Positions 33,475 to 41,758 of a stretch of 64,000 nucleotides of DNA are shown here, piece by piece. Positions within the stretch are counted from its first letter, which is position 1; each line of letters starts with the position of its first letter. The notes beneath the pieces are model-generated. The model saw only the letters and a program-made list of their open reading frames with translations, was not told where the DNA came from and made no database searches. A program made the position numbers and the translations under genes. The stretch is from Streptomyces sp. NA04227 (GTDB taxonomy: Bacteria; Actinomycetota; Actinomycetes; Streptomycetales; Streptomycetaceae), in the NCBI RefSeq assembly GCF_013364195.1, contig NZ_CP054918.1, positions 4,887,001-4,951,000 on the forward strand, read 5' to 3'.

Positions 33475-33571
33475 GCGGGCGCACGGGGCGGCGGGCGGCG
33501 GTGGGTCGGACTGGGGCAGGACGGGCTGTGGCGGGTCGGACTGCGGCAGCCCCGGCCACGGCGGGCCGACC

Positions 33572-34303
33572 ATGACCACCGCCCTCTGGCTGGTCCCCGC
33601 CGCCGCGCTGTGGGGCGCCGCCGCCGGAGTTCTGCTGCCGAGGCCCGCGTACCGGCTCGCGGTGCCCTCCGGCGAGGACTGGCACGAACGGACCCCGCGG
33701 GGGCGGCGGTTCACCGGTCCGGGGCGCGGCTGGCTGGGACCTGCCCGGGACGGCGGTGCGTACGGGCCCTCCACCCCGCTGACCTCGTTGGCGACCGCGC
33801 TGGTGTGCGGGGCGCTGGCTCACGCCACCGGTGCCCGGCCCGAGCTCGGCGCCTGGCTGCTCCTCGCGCCCGTCTTCGTCCTGCTCGCGATGGTCGACTT
33901 CCGCGTACAGCGGCTGCCGGACGCGCTGACGCTGCCGCTCGCGGGCGGATCGCTGCTCCTCCTGGGCGGGGCGGCGTTGCTACCGGACCACGGTGGCCGC
34001 TTCCTCGGCTCGGTGTACGGAGTGCTCGGGCTGGGCCTCCTCTTCTTCGTCCTGTTCCTGATCAGCCCGCGCGGTATGGGCTTCGGCGATGTGAAGCTCG
34101 CGCTCGGGCTCGGCGCGGTCCTCGGCTGGTACGGCTGGGGCGCCCTGGTGACGGGCGTCTTCGTCGGCTTCCTGCTCGGAGCGCTGTACGGGGTGGGCCT
34201 GGTCGCACTGCGCAAGGCGGGCCGCAAGTCCTCGATCCCGTTCGGCCCCTTCCTCATCGCGGGCGCGTTCCTCGGCGTACTGCTCGGGGGGTACGCGGCC
34301 TGA
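33572..34303 (+). CDS. A24-family prepilin peptidase (TadV/CpaA-like)
   Basis: A 243-residue polytopic membrane aspartic protease. The two catalytic Asp motifs are visible: LLAMVDFRVQRLPD (first Asp) and GMGFGDVKLA (GxGD). There is no N-terminal methyltransferase domain, though a charged loop (GRRFTGPGRGWLGPARDGG) is present. It would remove the leader of the Flp pilin and the TadE/F/G-like proteins of the operon 7 kb upstream, which has no peptidase of its own. It lies 97 nt after the LysM-BTAD gene, same strand, possibly cotranscribed. The upstream ribosome site is weak. Confidence 0.9.
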   Translation: MTTALWLVPAAALWGAAAGVLLPRPAYRLAVPSGEDWHERTPRGRRFTGPGRGWLGPARDGGAYGPSTPLTSLATALVCGALAHATGARPELGAWLLLAPVFVLLAMVDFRVQRLPDALTLPLAGGSLLLLGGAALLPDHGGRFLGSVYGVLGLGLLFFVLFLISPRGMGFGDVKLALGLGAVLGWYGWGALVTGVFVGFLLGALYGVGLVALRKAGRKSSIPFGPFLIAGAFLGVLLGGYAA

Positions 34304-34699
34304 CCCCGGACGACGGACGCGGCTTGAGCCGGCGGCGGCGTACGGGGACGAGCGGGCGGTCATCGGTCCCGGGGCTGCAGGTCCTGGGGCTGCAGGTCCT
34401 GGGACTGCCGATTCTGGGACCGGCGAACCCGGGACTGCCGATCCAAGGACTGCCGACCCAAGGACTGCCGACCCAAGGACTGCCGACCCAAGGACTGCCT
34501 AGCCGCGGACCACCGCCCCAGGACCACCGGGCGCCGAACCCCACGAACCCCTGGCGTACGCTGGAGCGGTCCGTCACGCCATGAACGTTTCCGACCACCC
34601 CGGCAGTGCGCGGCATCGGCACCGTCGGCAGCTCCGGCGCCACCGACCGTGCGACGGGGGCAGGGGACACACATGGTGAACCTGTCGAAAGGGACCCCG
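34304..34699. other. 396-bp intergenic region with repeats upstream of mqnC
   Basis: It contains a 16-bp direct repeat (GGGGCTGCAGGTCCTG, two adjacent copies, 34371-34402) and a 15-bp tandem array (34445-34500). No gene supported: the open frames through it are artefacts of repeats whose unit length is a multiple of three. No terminator for the peptidase gene was seen. Confidence 0.6.
34445..34500 (+). repeat. 15-bp tandem repeat, about 3.7 copies
   Basis: Exact units AAGGACTGCCGACCC at 34445-34459, 34460-34474 and 34475-34489, then 11 more bases of a further copy. A degenerate copy precedes. Copy number is likely variable between strains. Confidence 0.9.
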
Positions 34700-35914
34700 G
34701 TGACCGAGCAGGCCGACCTCGCTTCTGTGGACGTCCAAGCCGTACTCGACCGTGCCGCCGAGGGTGGGCGGATCAGCGCCGAGGAGGCGCTCGCGGTGTA
34801 CCGCGACGCCCCGCTGCACGCACTCGGCTCGGCCGCCGACGCCGTACGCCGCCGCCGGTACGCGGGCACCGAGCACATCGCCACGTACATCATCGAGCGG
34901 AACATCAACTACACCAACGTGTGTGTCACGGCGTGCAAGTTCTGCGCCTTCTTCGCGGCGCCGAAGGACACCGCGAAGGGCTGGACCCGTGATCTCGACG
35001 ACATCCTGCGCCGCTGCGCGGAGACCGTCGAACTCGGCGGCACCCAGATCATGTTCCAGGGCGGGCACCACCCGGACTACGGCGTCGAGTACTACGAGAA
35101 GCACTTCGCGGCGATCAAGAAGGACTTCCCCCAGCTGGTGATCCACTCCCTCGGCGCCTCCGAGGTCGAGCACATGGCGCGGATCTCCAAGGTGAGCGTG
35201 GAGGAGGCCATCACCCGTATCCACGCGGCGGGCCTCGACTCCTTCGCGGGCGCGGGCGCCGAACTGCTGCCCGCGCGCCCGCGCAAGGCGATCGCCCCGC
35301 TCAAGGAGTCCGGCGAACGCTGGCTGGAGATCATGGAGATCGCCCACAAGCTCGGCGTCGAGTCGACGTCCACGATGCTGATGGGCACCGGCGAGACCAA
35401 CGCCGAACGCATCGAGCACCTGCGGATGATCCGTGACGTGCAGGACCGCACCGGCGGCTTCCGCGCCTTCATCCCGTACACGTACCAGCCGGAGAACAAC
35501 CACTTGAAGGGCCGCACCCAGGCCACCATCTTCGAGTACCTGCGGCTGCTCTCGGTGGCGCGACTCTTCCTGGACAACGTCGCGCACATCCAGGGTTCCT
35601 GGCTGACCACCGGCAAGGAGATCGGCCAGCTCTCGCTGCACTACGGCGCCGACGACCTCGGTTCGATCATGCTGGAGGAGAACGTCGTCTCCTCGGCCGG
35701 TGCCAAGCACCGCTCCAACCGCCTGGAGATCATCGACCTGATCCGCCGCGCGGGCCGCGTACCGGCCCAGCGGACCACGACGTACGAGCACATCGTGGTG
35801 CACGACGACCCGGCGAACGACCCGGTCGACGACCGCGTGGCCTCGCACATCTCCTCCACCGCCATCGAGGGCGGCACCGCCCACCCCGAGCTGAAGCTGC
35901 TCGCCTCCAACTGA
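34700..35914 (+). CDS. mqnC: Cyclic dehypoxanthinyl futalosine synthase
   Basis: Radical SAM enzyme that cyclises dehypoxanthinyl futalosine in the futalosine pathway of menaquinone synthesis. 404 residues. The 4Fe-4S motif CVTACKFC (Cx3Cx2C) sits in the TNVCVTACKFCAF context characteristic of MqnC, with GGTQIMFQGGHHPD, GAGAELL and the IPYTYQPENN strand. GTG 34700 is favoured because GAAAGGGA precedes it and family members begin at this TE(Q/K)ADL sequence; ATG 34673 is an alternative that adds 9 residues. Unlike classical Men organisms, Streptomyces makes menaquinone this way. It is followed by the amidohydrolase-like gene and menG. Confidence 0.95.
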   Translation: MTEQADLASVDVQAVLDRAAEGGRISAEEALAVYRDAPLHALGSAADAVRRRRYAGTEHIATYIIERNINYTNVCVTACKFCAFFAAPKDTAKGWTRDLDDILRRCAETVELGGTQIMFQGGHHPDYGVEYYEKHFAAIKKDFPQLVIHSLGASEVEHMARISKVSVEEAITRIHAAGLDSFAGAGAELLPARPRKAIAPLKESGERWLEIMEIAHKLGVESTSTMLMGTGETNAERIEHLRMIRDVQDRTGGFRAFIPYTYQPENNHLKGRTQATIFEYLRLLSVARLFLDNVAHIQGSWLTTGKEIGQLSLHYGADDLGSIMLEENVVSSAGAKHRSNRLEIIDLIRRAGRVPAQRTTTYEHIVVHDDPANDPVDDRVASHISSTAIEGGTAHPELKLLASN

Positions 35915-35964
35915 GGGACGGCAGAAACGGCGGGCGGGGTGCGGAACCGAGGGGCGGGCATGCG

Positions 35965-36567
35965 GTGTTGACCCTTCACCTCGCCGAGGCCTCGCAGCTC
36001 GCGGTGCTGGTCGAGGGGCAGTACGTGGCGGCTGTCGGCTCCGGCGAGGAGACGGCCGCCGCCCGCCCCGGAGTACGGGTACGCCGCTGGCCCGGCATCC
36101 TGCTCCCCGGCCTGGTCAACCCGCACGGCCCCGAACTGCTGGAGCGGACCTACCACCCCGACCCCCGCGAGGCTGACACCCTCGGCACCGCCCCGCTCAC
36201 CGGCGACCGCGCGGCCGCCCTCCTCACCGACCCGTCCCACCGCGCCGCCACCGCCCGCCGAGGCGTCCAGCGCATGCTCGCCCACGGCACGGTCGCCGTC
36301 GCGGGCACCTTGCGGGGCCCGGCACTCGACGCGGTACGCCGGGCCGGGCTCGCACAATTGCCCCGAACCGGCACCCCTGGGGGTACGCCCGCGCTCGACC
36401 CGTACGCGAGCGGGGTGCCGTTGCCGGTGCTGCCACCGCTCGCGGTGGGGGACGTCGCGCGGTTCGCGGTCTTCGACGTGGCGGACGAGGCGGAGCTTGC
36501 GGTACGGGGCGCGGGGACGTGTGTGGCCACGGTGGTGGCGGGGCGCTTGGTCTACCGAAGGCGGTGA
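35965..36567 (+). CDS. Degenerate amidohydrolase/imidazolonepropionase-like protein
   Basis: A 200-residue protein. The start WPGILLPGLVNPHGPELLE matches the metal-ligand region of amidohydrolases (usually PGxxNxHTHxE), but the HxH pair is missing, and the end VVAGRLVYRR matches the terminal beta-sandwich strand. At half the usual length, most of the TIM barrel is gone. It lies between mqnC and menG, 50 nt after mqnC. Some futalosine-pathway organisms use an amidohydrolase-type aminodeoxyfutalosine deaminase, so a relic or non-catalytic partner is possible. GTG 35965 with GAGGGGCGGG upstream. Confidence 0.7.
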   Translation: MLTLHLAEASQLAVLVEGQYVAAVGSGEETAAARPGVRVRRWPGILLPGLVNPHGPELLERTYHPDPREADTLGTAPLTGDRAAALLTDPSHRAATARRGVQRMLAHGTVAVAGTLRGPALDAVRRAGLAQLPRTGTPGGTPALDPYASGVPLPVLPPLAVGDVARFAVFDVADEAELAVRGAGTCVATVVAGRLVYRRR

Positions 36568-36698
36568 CCCGTGAGGACCGGGGGTGGTGACCCGTCAGGA
36601 CCGGAGGCGGTGACCCGTGAGGGCCCCCGCGCGACCACGGACGACGAACCCTCCCGCCCGGCGCCCGGGCCCCGGGGCCGTGCTGCCACAATGAGAGC

Positions 36699-37394
36699 GT
36701 GACCCGCGCATCCCTGGACAAGCAGCCGCACGAAGTCGCCTCGATGTTCGACGACGTGGCGGACCGGTACGACCTCACGAACGACGTGCTGTCGCTGGGC
36801 CAGGCCCGGCTGTGGCGGCGCGAAGTCGCTCGCGCCGTGGACGCGCGACCGGCACAGAAGGTGCTCGACCTGGCGGCGGGTACGGCGACGTCCTCGCTGC
36901 CCTTCGCGCGGACCGGCGCCTACGTCGTGCCCTGTGACTTCTCCCAGGGCATGCTCCAGGTCGGCAAGCGCCGCCACCCCTGGCTGCCGCTGACCGCCGG
37001 TGACGCCACGAAGCTGCCGTTCAAGGACGACACCTTCGACACCGTGACGATCTCCTTCGGTCTGCGCAACGTCCAGGCCACCGAGTCCGCGCTGCGCGAG
37101 CTGTACCGGGTGACGCGCCCCGGCGGCAAGGTCGTCATCTGCGAGTTCTCGCAGCCGACCTGGGCGCCCTTCCGCACCGTGTACACGGAGTACTTGATGC
37201 GCGCCCTCCCGCCGGTCGCCCGCGCGGTCTCCTCCAACCCCGAGGCCTACGTCTACCTCGCCGAGTCCATCCGCGCCTGGCCCGACCAGCCCGCGCTGGC
37301 CGCCCTGCTCCAGAAGGCCGGATGGTCCAAGGTCGCCTGGCGGAACCTGAGCGGCGGCATCGTCGCGCTGCACCGGGGCTTCAAGCCGAGCTGA
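36699..37394 (+). CDS. menG: Demethylmenaquinone methyltransferase
   Basis: SAM-dependent C-methyltransferase of the UbiE/COQ5 family, catalysing the last step of menaquinone synthesis. 231 residues, full length. [16 protein letters not shown] (motif I), [13 protein letters not shown] (diagnostic of UbiE/MenG) and the [14 protein letters not shown] segment are present. GTG 36699; the ribosome site is weak. Close to mqnC and about 8 kb from the complex I operon that uses the product. Confidence 0.95.
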   Translation: MTRASLDKQPHEVASMFDDVADRYDLTNDVLSLGQARLWRREVARAVDARPAQKVLDLAAGTATSSLPFARTGAYVVPCDFSQGMLQVGKRRHPWLPLTAGDATKLPFKDDTFDTVTISFGLRNVQATESALRELYRVTRPGGKVVICEFSQPTWAPFRTVYTEYLMRALPPVARAVSSNPEAYVYLAESIRAWPDQPALAALLQKAGWSKVAWRNLSGGIVALHRGFKPS

Positions 37395-37698
37395 CGGAGT
37401 GGAGGAGAGGGCAGGTGTAGGCCGGGGGCGGGGGCAGGGGCGACTCTCAGCCACTCGCCGTACGGGGAGTTTCGGGGGTTTTGACGCGCCGCGCCCCGTA
37501 TCGCACCCCCGCCCGCACCGGCTGGTTCGGACGCGTCTTCGACCTTTCTCCGATTGCCCCCTGCACAAAGGGAGTTGACGGGAACCGGGCGTCGTGAAAG
37601 ATGTGTCCCCTCATTCACGAACCAGTGGACCGAGACCCGCGCCGACCGCTGGGTGCGGGGATCGGGCTCGCCCAACTCCCCGTTCTCGGAGCGTCCCC
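37395..37698. promoter_or_regulatory. 304-bp region upstream of the zinc-ribbon membrane protein gene
   Basis: No gene. TTGACG (37575-37580) and AAGATG (37598-37603) with a 17-nt spacer form a weak candidate promoter. GGAG at 37688-37691 sets the downstream start. Confidence 0.4.
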
Positions 37699-40600
37699 AT
37701 GCCGTCCTGCCCGCATTGCGGTGCCCAGGCTCCCGACGAGGCCCGCTACTGCATGCAGTGCGGGCGCGAGTGCAGACCCGCACCGGCCCCCACCGACGCC
37801 GAGCCGTCCGCCGTAACTCCCGCCGATATCAACCTCGTTGCCGCATCTCCGGTCACTCCGGACGACGCCGAGCCCGTTGCCGAAGCTCCGGCTGATGACG
37901 CGCCGCCCGCAGACGCCGAGTCGCCGGCCGACGCCGAGTCGCCCGCAGACGCCGAGTCGTCAGCCGACGCCGAGTCGTCAGCCGACGCCGAGCCATCCAC
38001 TGCACCTCCCGCAGCGTCCGCAGCTTCCGCAACTCCCACTGATGGCAAGCCTGTTGAGCTAACTCCTGCCGACGCCAAGCCTGCCGGCGAAGCGCCCCCC
38101 GCCGAACCCCCGACCCCCACCCAGCCTCCGACCCCGGCGGCACCCCCACTCCCGCCCCCACCGCAGCCCGCAGCCGCACCCCACCCGGCGACCGTGATCA
38201 ACCCGGCGCCTCCCACGTCCCAACCAGCCCCGCCCGCAGCCCAGTTCCCCGCCTCGCCTCCGCCCTCGCCGACGACGCCGCCCCCACCTCCAACTCCCGC
38301 TCAACCCACCGCCGTTGGCCAGTTCTTCGGCCGTGTCTTCCGGGGTGACTGGGCGGGATCGCTGGTGGCCGCGTTGTTGCCGCTCGGGCTGATTCTCGCC
38401 GGGGCGCTCGCGTTGGCGGTGCCTTCGTACGGGCAGGGGGACGACCCGGTCGTCGACTACTCGGACCGGACGCGGATCGCTCTCGGGCTGCTGCTGAAAT
38501 CGGTCGGCGGCGGGTTCTCGGCCGAGGTCGAGGTGGACCGGCCCTCCGACTTCGACTCAGACTCCGACGACGACGGCTACGGTTCGGACGACGACGGCTA
38601 CGGGTCCGACGACGGCTACGGATCGGACGACGGCGGCTACGGATCGGACGACGACAGCGGCTACGGCTCCGACGAGGACTACGGTTCCGACGGCTCCGGA
38701 GGCCTGTTCGGCGGCTCCGACAACTTGGGATGGTCCGAGAACGGCTCCGGCTCCGACTCCAACGTCGACTATGGATCCGGGTCCGAGTCCGAGCCCGCCG
38801 GCTTCTCCAGCTCCGACGGCGTGGCCGACTCCCTGTTCGGCAGCATCTCCCTGTCGCTCGTACCGCTCGCCGTAACGCTGCTGTGGATCGGTGCCCTGCT
38901 CATCGGGACGCGACTGGTCCGTACGCGACTGGACCGCGCGGCCCAACTGCACGCCTCACAGGCAAGCGCACCGCAAGCGAACGCACCGTACCCGGCCGCC
39001 TCGCGAGCGAACCCGTGGCAGCACTCAGCCACCGGGCAACCCGGCGGCTTCGGTGGCGGCGGACTCGTACCGGGCCCAACTTCCGGTCTGGAAGCGGCAG
39101 TTCGGATCGCGCTGCTGCTCGGTCTCGGCACCCTCGTACTCGCTTTGGTGGCACAGCCCTCGGTGGAGGAAGTGGACTTCCGGTCCTCGCCCGCGTTGTC
39201 CGTGCTCGGGGCGATGGTGCTGGCGCTGGTGGTCTCGGGCGGGCTGTTGAACCGGGCCGCGATCGCCCGGTGGCTCGTGACACGTCCGGGGCTGGCCTTC
39301 GCGGGGCGGGCCGGCGCCACCGCCCTCCGGGCGCTCGGCTGGGCGCTGGCGATCAGCGCCGTGGCCACCCTCGTCGCGCTCACCCAGGTCGAAGACCTCG
39401 ACGAGATCGTCGGGCTCGCGGAGACCGGGATCTCACCGTTCCTGGTGGCCTTCCTGGTACTGCCCAACCTCGCGGCCGCGGGGCTCGGTCTCGCCTGGGG
39501 CGCGCCCGCCGAGGCCTCGGCCTCGCGCGACAGCGGGCTCGGCGAGGACTACGGCGACGGCTCGGATTCGGCGGCGTTCGGGCTCTCCCAGCTCGGTGAC
39601 GTCGGGAGCACCGGGTGGGTGGTGGGCGCGCTCGTCGTCGGCGCCGTCTGCGCGCTGACCCTCGGGATCGTCTCGGCCCGCAGGTCGGCCACCCGCGGTG
39701 AGCACTTCACCGCCATGGCGCTCACCTACGTCGTGTTCGTCCTGCTCATCGCCTTCGGCGGTATCGGGGTCGAGGGCGATGGCGGCTCGACGGGCTCCGG
39801 TTCACTTCATGCCGGTACCGAACTGCCCGAAGCCCTGCTGTTCGGCCTGCTCTGGATCGGGGGCAGCGCCTTGCTCTCGCCGTATCTGCTGTACATGGTC
39901 GGTCTGCGCACCGGGTCCGCGGCACCGGGTGCCGCTGGGGGCGGTGCGCACATGGTGGGGGCGCCCGCGCCGGGTGCTCCGTCTCCGGCTCCCGCCCTGG
40001 GCGAACCGTACGCGGTTCCCGCTCCCGTGCCCGGGGTCGAGGCCCAGCCGACGGCCACCGCCACCCCGCACGCGTACGGACCGGACGCGTACCACCCGGG
40101 CGCTCCGGAGAGCGGACAGCCGGGGCACCCCGTCCCGGCGGCCGAGCCCGCTCGCGAAGGACGCCGCCGAAGCACCCTCATCTGGAGCCTCACCCTCGTC
40201 GGCGCCCTCCTCATCGGCGGCGGCGTGGCGGCCGGAGTGGTGCTGTGGGACAAGCACCGCGACGAGAAGAACACCCACGACAACCGGCAGGGCGAGGACG
40301 GGAAGCAGGGCGCGGACGGCAATCAGGGCGGCGCGGACGGGCACGGTGGCGGTGATCCGGTCACCGACGCCCCGGAGGCCGAGCCCAGCGACCCGGTGAC
40401 CGAGGAGCCCGGCGACGCGGTGACCGAGGAGCCCACCGACCCCGTGGTCGAGGAGCCGACCGGCGCCGCCTCGGTGCCGGCCGGCTATCACGAGGTGTCG
40501 AGTCCGATGGGCTACTCCTTCGCGGCGCCCGAGAACTGGGAGGAGCGGAAGGTCGAACGGGGCACCCAGACCACGTTCTCCGGTCCGACCGGGGTGGAGT

Positions 40601-40929
40601 GCTTCGTCGTCGGAGTGATCGCCGACGCCGGGTACACCTCGTACGACAACTTCCTGAACATGGAGCGGATCGCCAAGGAGAAGCGGGACGGCTACCAGCG
40701 GATCAAGCTGGAGGCGAACATCTTCCAGGGGCGTTCGGGCGCGCTGTGGGAGTACACGTACACCGACGAGGCGGGGCGCACCATCCACGCCAAGGACCAG
40801 GGGTACGTGGACACCGACGGCACCGAGTACGCGATCCAGCTCAGCGGACGCGAGGAGGCCTGGCCGGACACCCTCGCCGACGACTTCGACACGGCGCTGG
40901 CCACGTGGCGCCTGATCGACATGGAGTGA
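37699..40929 (+). CDS. Zinc-ribbon, multi-helix membrane protein with acidic Gly-Tyr-Ser repeats
   Basis: A 1076-residue protein. It begins with a zinc ribbon (Cys4, 7, 18, 21) and a long Ala/Pro/Glu disordered region with PADAES repeats. Predicted membrane helices lie near 215-243, 377-410, 464-487, 496-524, 544-563, 579-600, 637-660, 671-690 and 711-735. An extremely acidic loop (about 283-334) of (D)DDGYGSD-type repeats lies between the first two. A last helix (824-850) leads through a Glu/Pro/Thr linker to a soluble C-terminal domain (about 930-1076, YSFAAPENWEERK onward) resembling PsbP-like or lipoprotein-type sensing domains. ATG 37699 with GGAG upstream. No catalytic motif. The role is unknown; the acidic loop may bind cations or cell-wall polymers. 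Confidence 0.8.
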   Translation: MPSCPHCGAQAPDEARYCMQCGRECRPAPAPTDAEPSAVTPADINLVAASPVTPDDAEPVAEAPADDAPPADAESPADAESPADAESSADAESSADAEPSTAPPAASAASATPTDGKPVELTPADAKPAGEAPPAEPPTPTQPPTPAAPPLPPPPQPAAAPHPATVINPAPPTSQPAPPAAQFPASPPPSPTTPPPPPTPAQPTAVGQFFGRVFRGDWAGSLVAALLPLGLILAGALALAVPSYGQGDDPVVDYSDRTRIALGLLLKSVGGGFSAEVEVDRPSDFDSDSDDDGYGSDDDGYGSDDGYGSDDGGYGSDDDSGYGSDEDYGSDGSGGLFGGSDNLGWSENGSGSDSNVDYGSGSESEPAGFSSSDGVADSLFGSISLSLVPLAVTLLWIGALLIGTRLVRTRLDRAAQLHASQASAPQANAPYPAASRANPWQHSATGQPGGFGGGGLVPGPTSGLEAAVRIALLLGLGTLVLALVAQPSVEEVDFRSSPALSVLGAMVLALVVSGGLLNRAAIARWLVTRPGLAFAGRAGATALRALGWALAISAVATLVALTQVEDLDEIVGLAETGISPFLVAFLVLPNLAAAGLGLAWGAPAEASASRDSGLGEDYGDGSDSAAFGLSQLGDVGSTGWVVGALVVGAVCALTLGIVSARRSATRGEHFTAMALTYVVFVLLIAFGGIGVEGDGGSTGSGSLHAGTELPEALLFGLLWIGGSALLSPYLLYMVGLRTGSAAPGAAGGGAHMVGAPAPGAPSPAPALGEPYAVPAPVPGVEAQPTATATPHAYGPDAYHPGAPESGQPGHPVPAAEPAREGRRRSTLIWSLTLVGALLIGGGVAAGVVLWDKHRDEKNTHDNRQGEDGKQGADGNQGGADGHGGGDPVTDAPEAEPSDPVTEEPGDAVTEEPTDPVVEEPTGAASVPAGYHEVSSPMGYSFAAPENWEERKVERGTQTTFSGPTGVECFVVGVIADAGYTSYDNFLNMERIAKEKRDGYQRIKLEANIFQGRSGALWEYTYTDEAGRTIHAKDQGYVDTDGTEYAIQLSGREEAWPDTLADDFDTALATWRLIDME
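37906..37995 (+). repeat. 18-bp in-frame tandem repeat (PADAES) in the zinc-ribbon protein gene
   Basis: Five consecutive 18-bp units encode PADAES or SADAES hexapeptides. It lies in the disordered linker just after the zinc ribbon. Confidence 0.9.
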
Positions 40930-40962
40930 GGCGCCGCCCGGCGGCCCGGGCACAGCCGTAAT

Positions 40963-41002
40963 CGCCACCGGGCCGGAGGGAATCCCCTCCGGCCCGGTGG
41001 CG
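40963..41002. terminator. Strong bidirectional terminator
   Basis: Perfect 18-bp stem CGCCACCGGGCCGGAGGG with a 4-nt AATC loop between the convergent genes ending at 40929 and 41037. Confidence 0.85.
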
Positions 41003-41036
41003 TGTGTGGCGCCGGTTCGCGGGCTTTGCCCCGCTC

Positions 41037-41588
41037 CTACAACACCAGCCGGAAGCACAGCCCTTGGCGGCTGCTGGCCGGAGACGTGAACGTCTCGACG
41101 TGTTCCATCCCGAGGCGGCGGGTGACCGCGACGGAGCGTTCGTTGCGGGAGTCGACCATCGCGACGACGGTGCGTATGCCCGCCGCGCGGACGCGGTCCA
41201 GGGTGGCGTGCGCGGCGGCCGTGGCGTAGCCGAGGCCCCAGTGGGCGCGGCCCAGGCGCCAGCCGATCTCGATCTCCCCGGCCGGGCCCCACGCGTGCGG
41301 CCAGGGCTGGGCGCCGGTGAAGCCGATGACCTCGCCGTGGGAGTCGAGCATGGTCCACAGACAGAATCCGAGTTCGGCGTCGTGCCGCCGCTGGCGGGCG
41401 GTGAGTTCCTGGTAGACGGAGACCTCGGCGGACCGGCCGCCGTGGAACTCCATGACGTCGGGGTGGTCGAAGGCTCGGTGCCAGGCGTAGGCGTCCTCGT
41501 CGGTGGGAACCCGCAGTTCGACGGCAGGCAGCGGCCGGTCCTGCGCCACGGCTGTGTGCGGCGTGACCGGAGTCGTCGGATCTGTCAC
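41037..41588 (-). CDS. GNAT-family N-acetyltransferase (RimJ/RimL-like)
   Basis: A 183-residue acetyl-CoA-dependent N-acetyltransferase. IEIGWRLGRAHWGLGYATAA contains the acetyl-CoA pyrophosphate loop (RxxxGxG/A form), followed by MVDSRNERSVAVTRRLGM, typical of RimJ/RimL-like enzymes. The substrate may be a protein N-terminus or a small amine. GTG 41588 is preceded by GAAGGG. Divergent from the flavoprotein gene. Confidence 0.88.
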   Translation of the reverse strand: MTDPTTPVTPHTAVAQDRPLPAVELRVPTDEDAYAWHRAFDHPDVMEFHGGRSAEVSVYQELTARQRRHDAELGFCLWTMLDSHGEVIGFTGAQPWPHAWGPAGEIEIGWRLGRAHWGLGYATAAAHATLDRVRAAGIRTVVAMVDSRNERSVAVTRRLGMEHVETFTSPASSRQGLCFRLVL

Positions 41589-41758
41589 AAGCGGCCCTTC
41601 GGCTGGGTGATCAGTGACGCTGAATAGACTGCACGTGTCATGTGCCCCTCGGCACGCGGAATTGCGAAACCCGGATCGGTCCACATGCACCCGAACCCGT
41701 CCAGGACCAGCGCAACTCCTGATCCGCCAAGACACCACGACAGTGGGGAGAACCCGCC

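Noticed and set aside
34430..34500. CRISPR-like array
   Set aside because: Contiguous 15-bp tandem units without spacers, and no cas genes in the window.
34649..34699. Longer N-terminus for mqnC (start at 34649 or 34673)
   Set aside because: Family members begin at the sequence encoded from GTG 34700, which has its own ribosome site.
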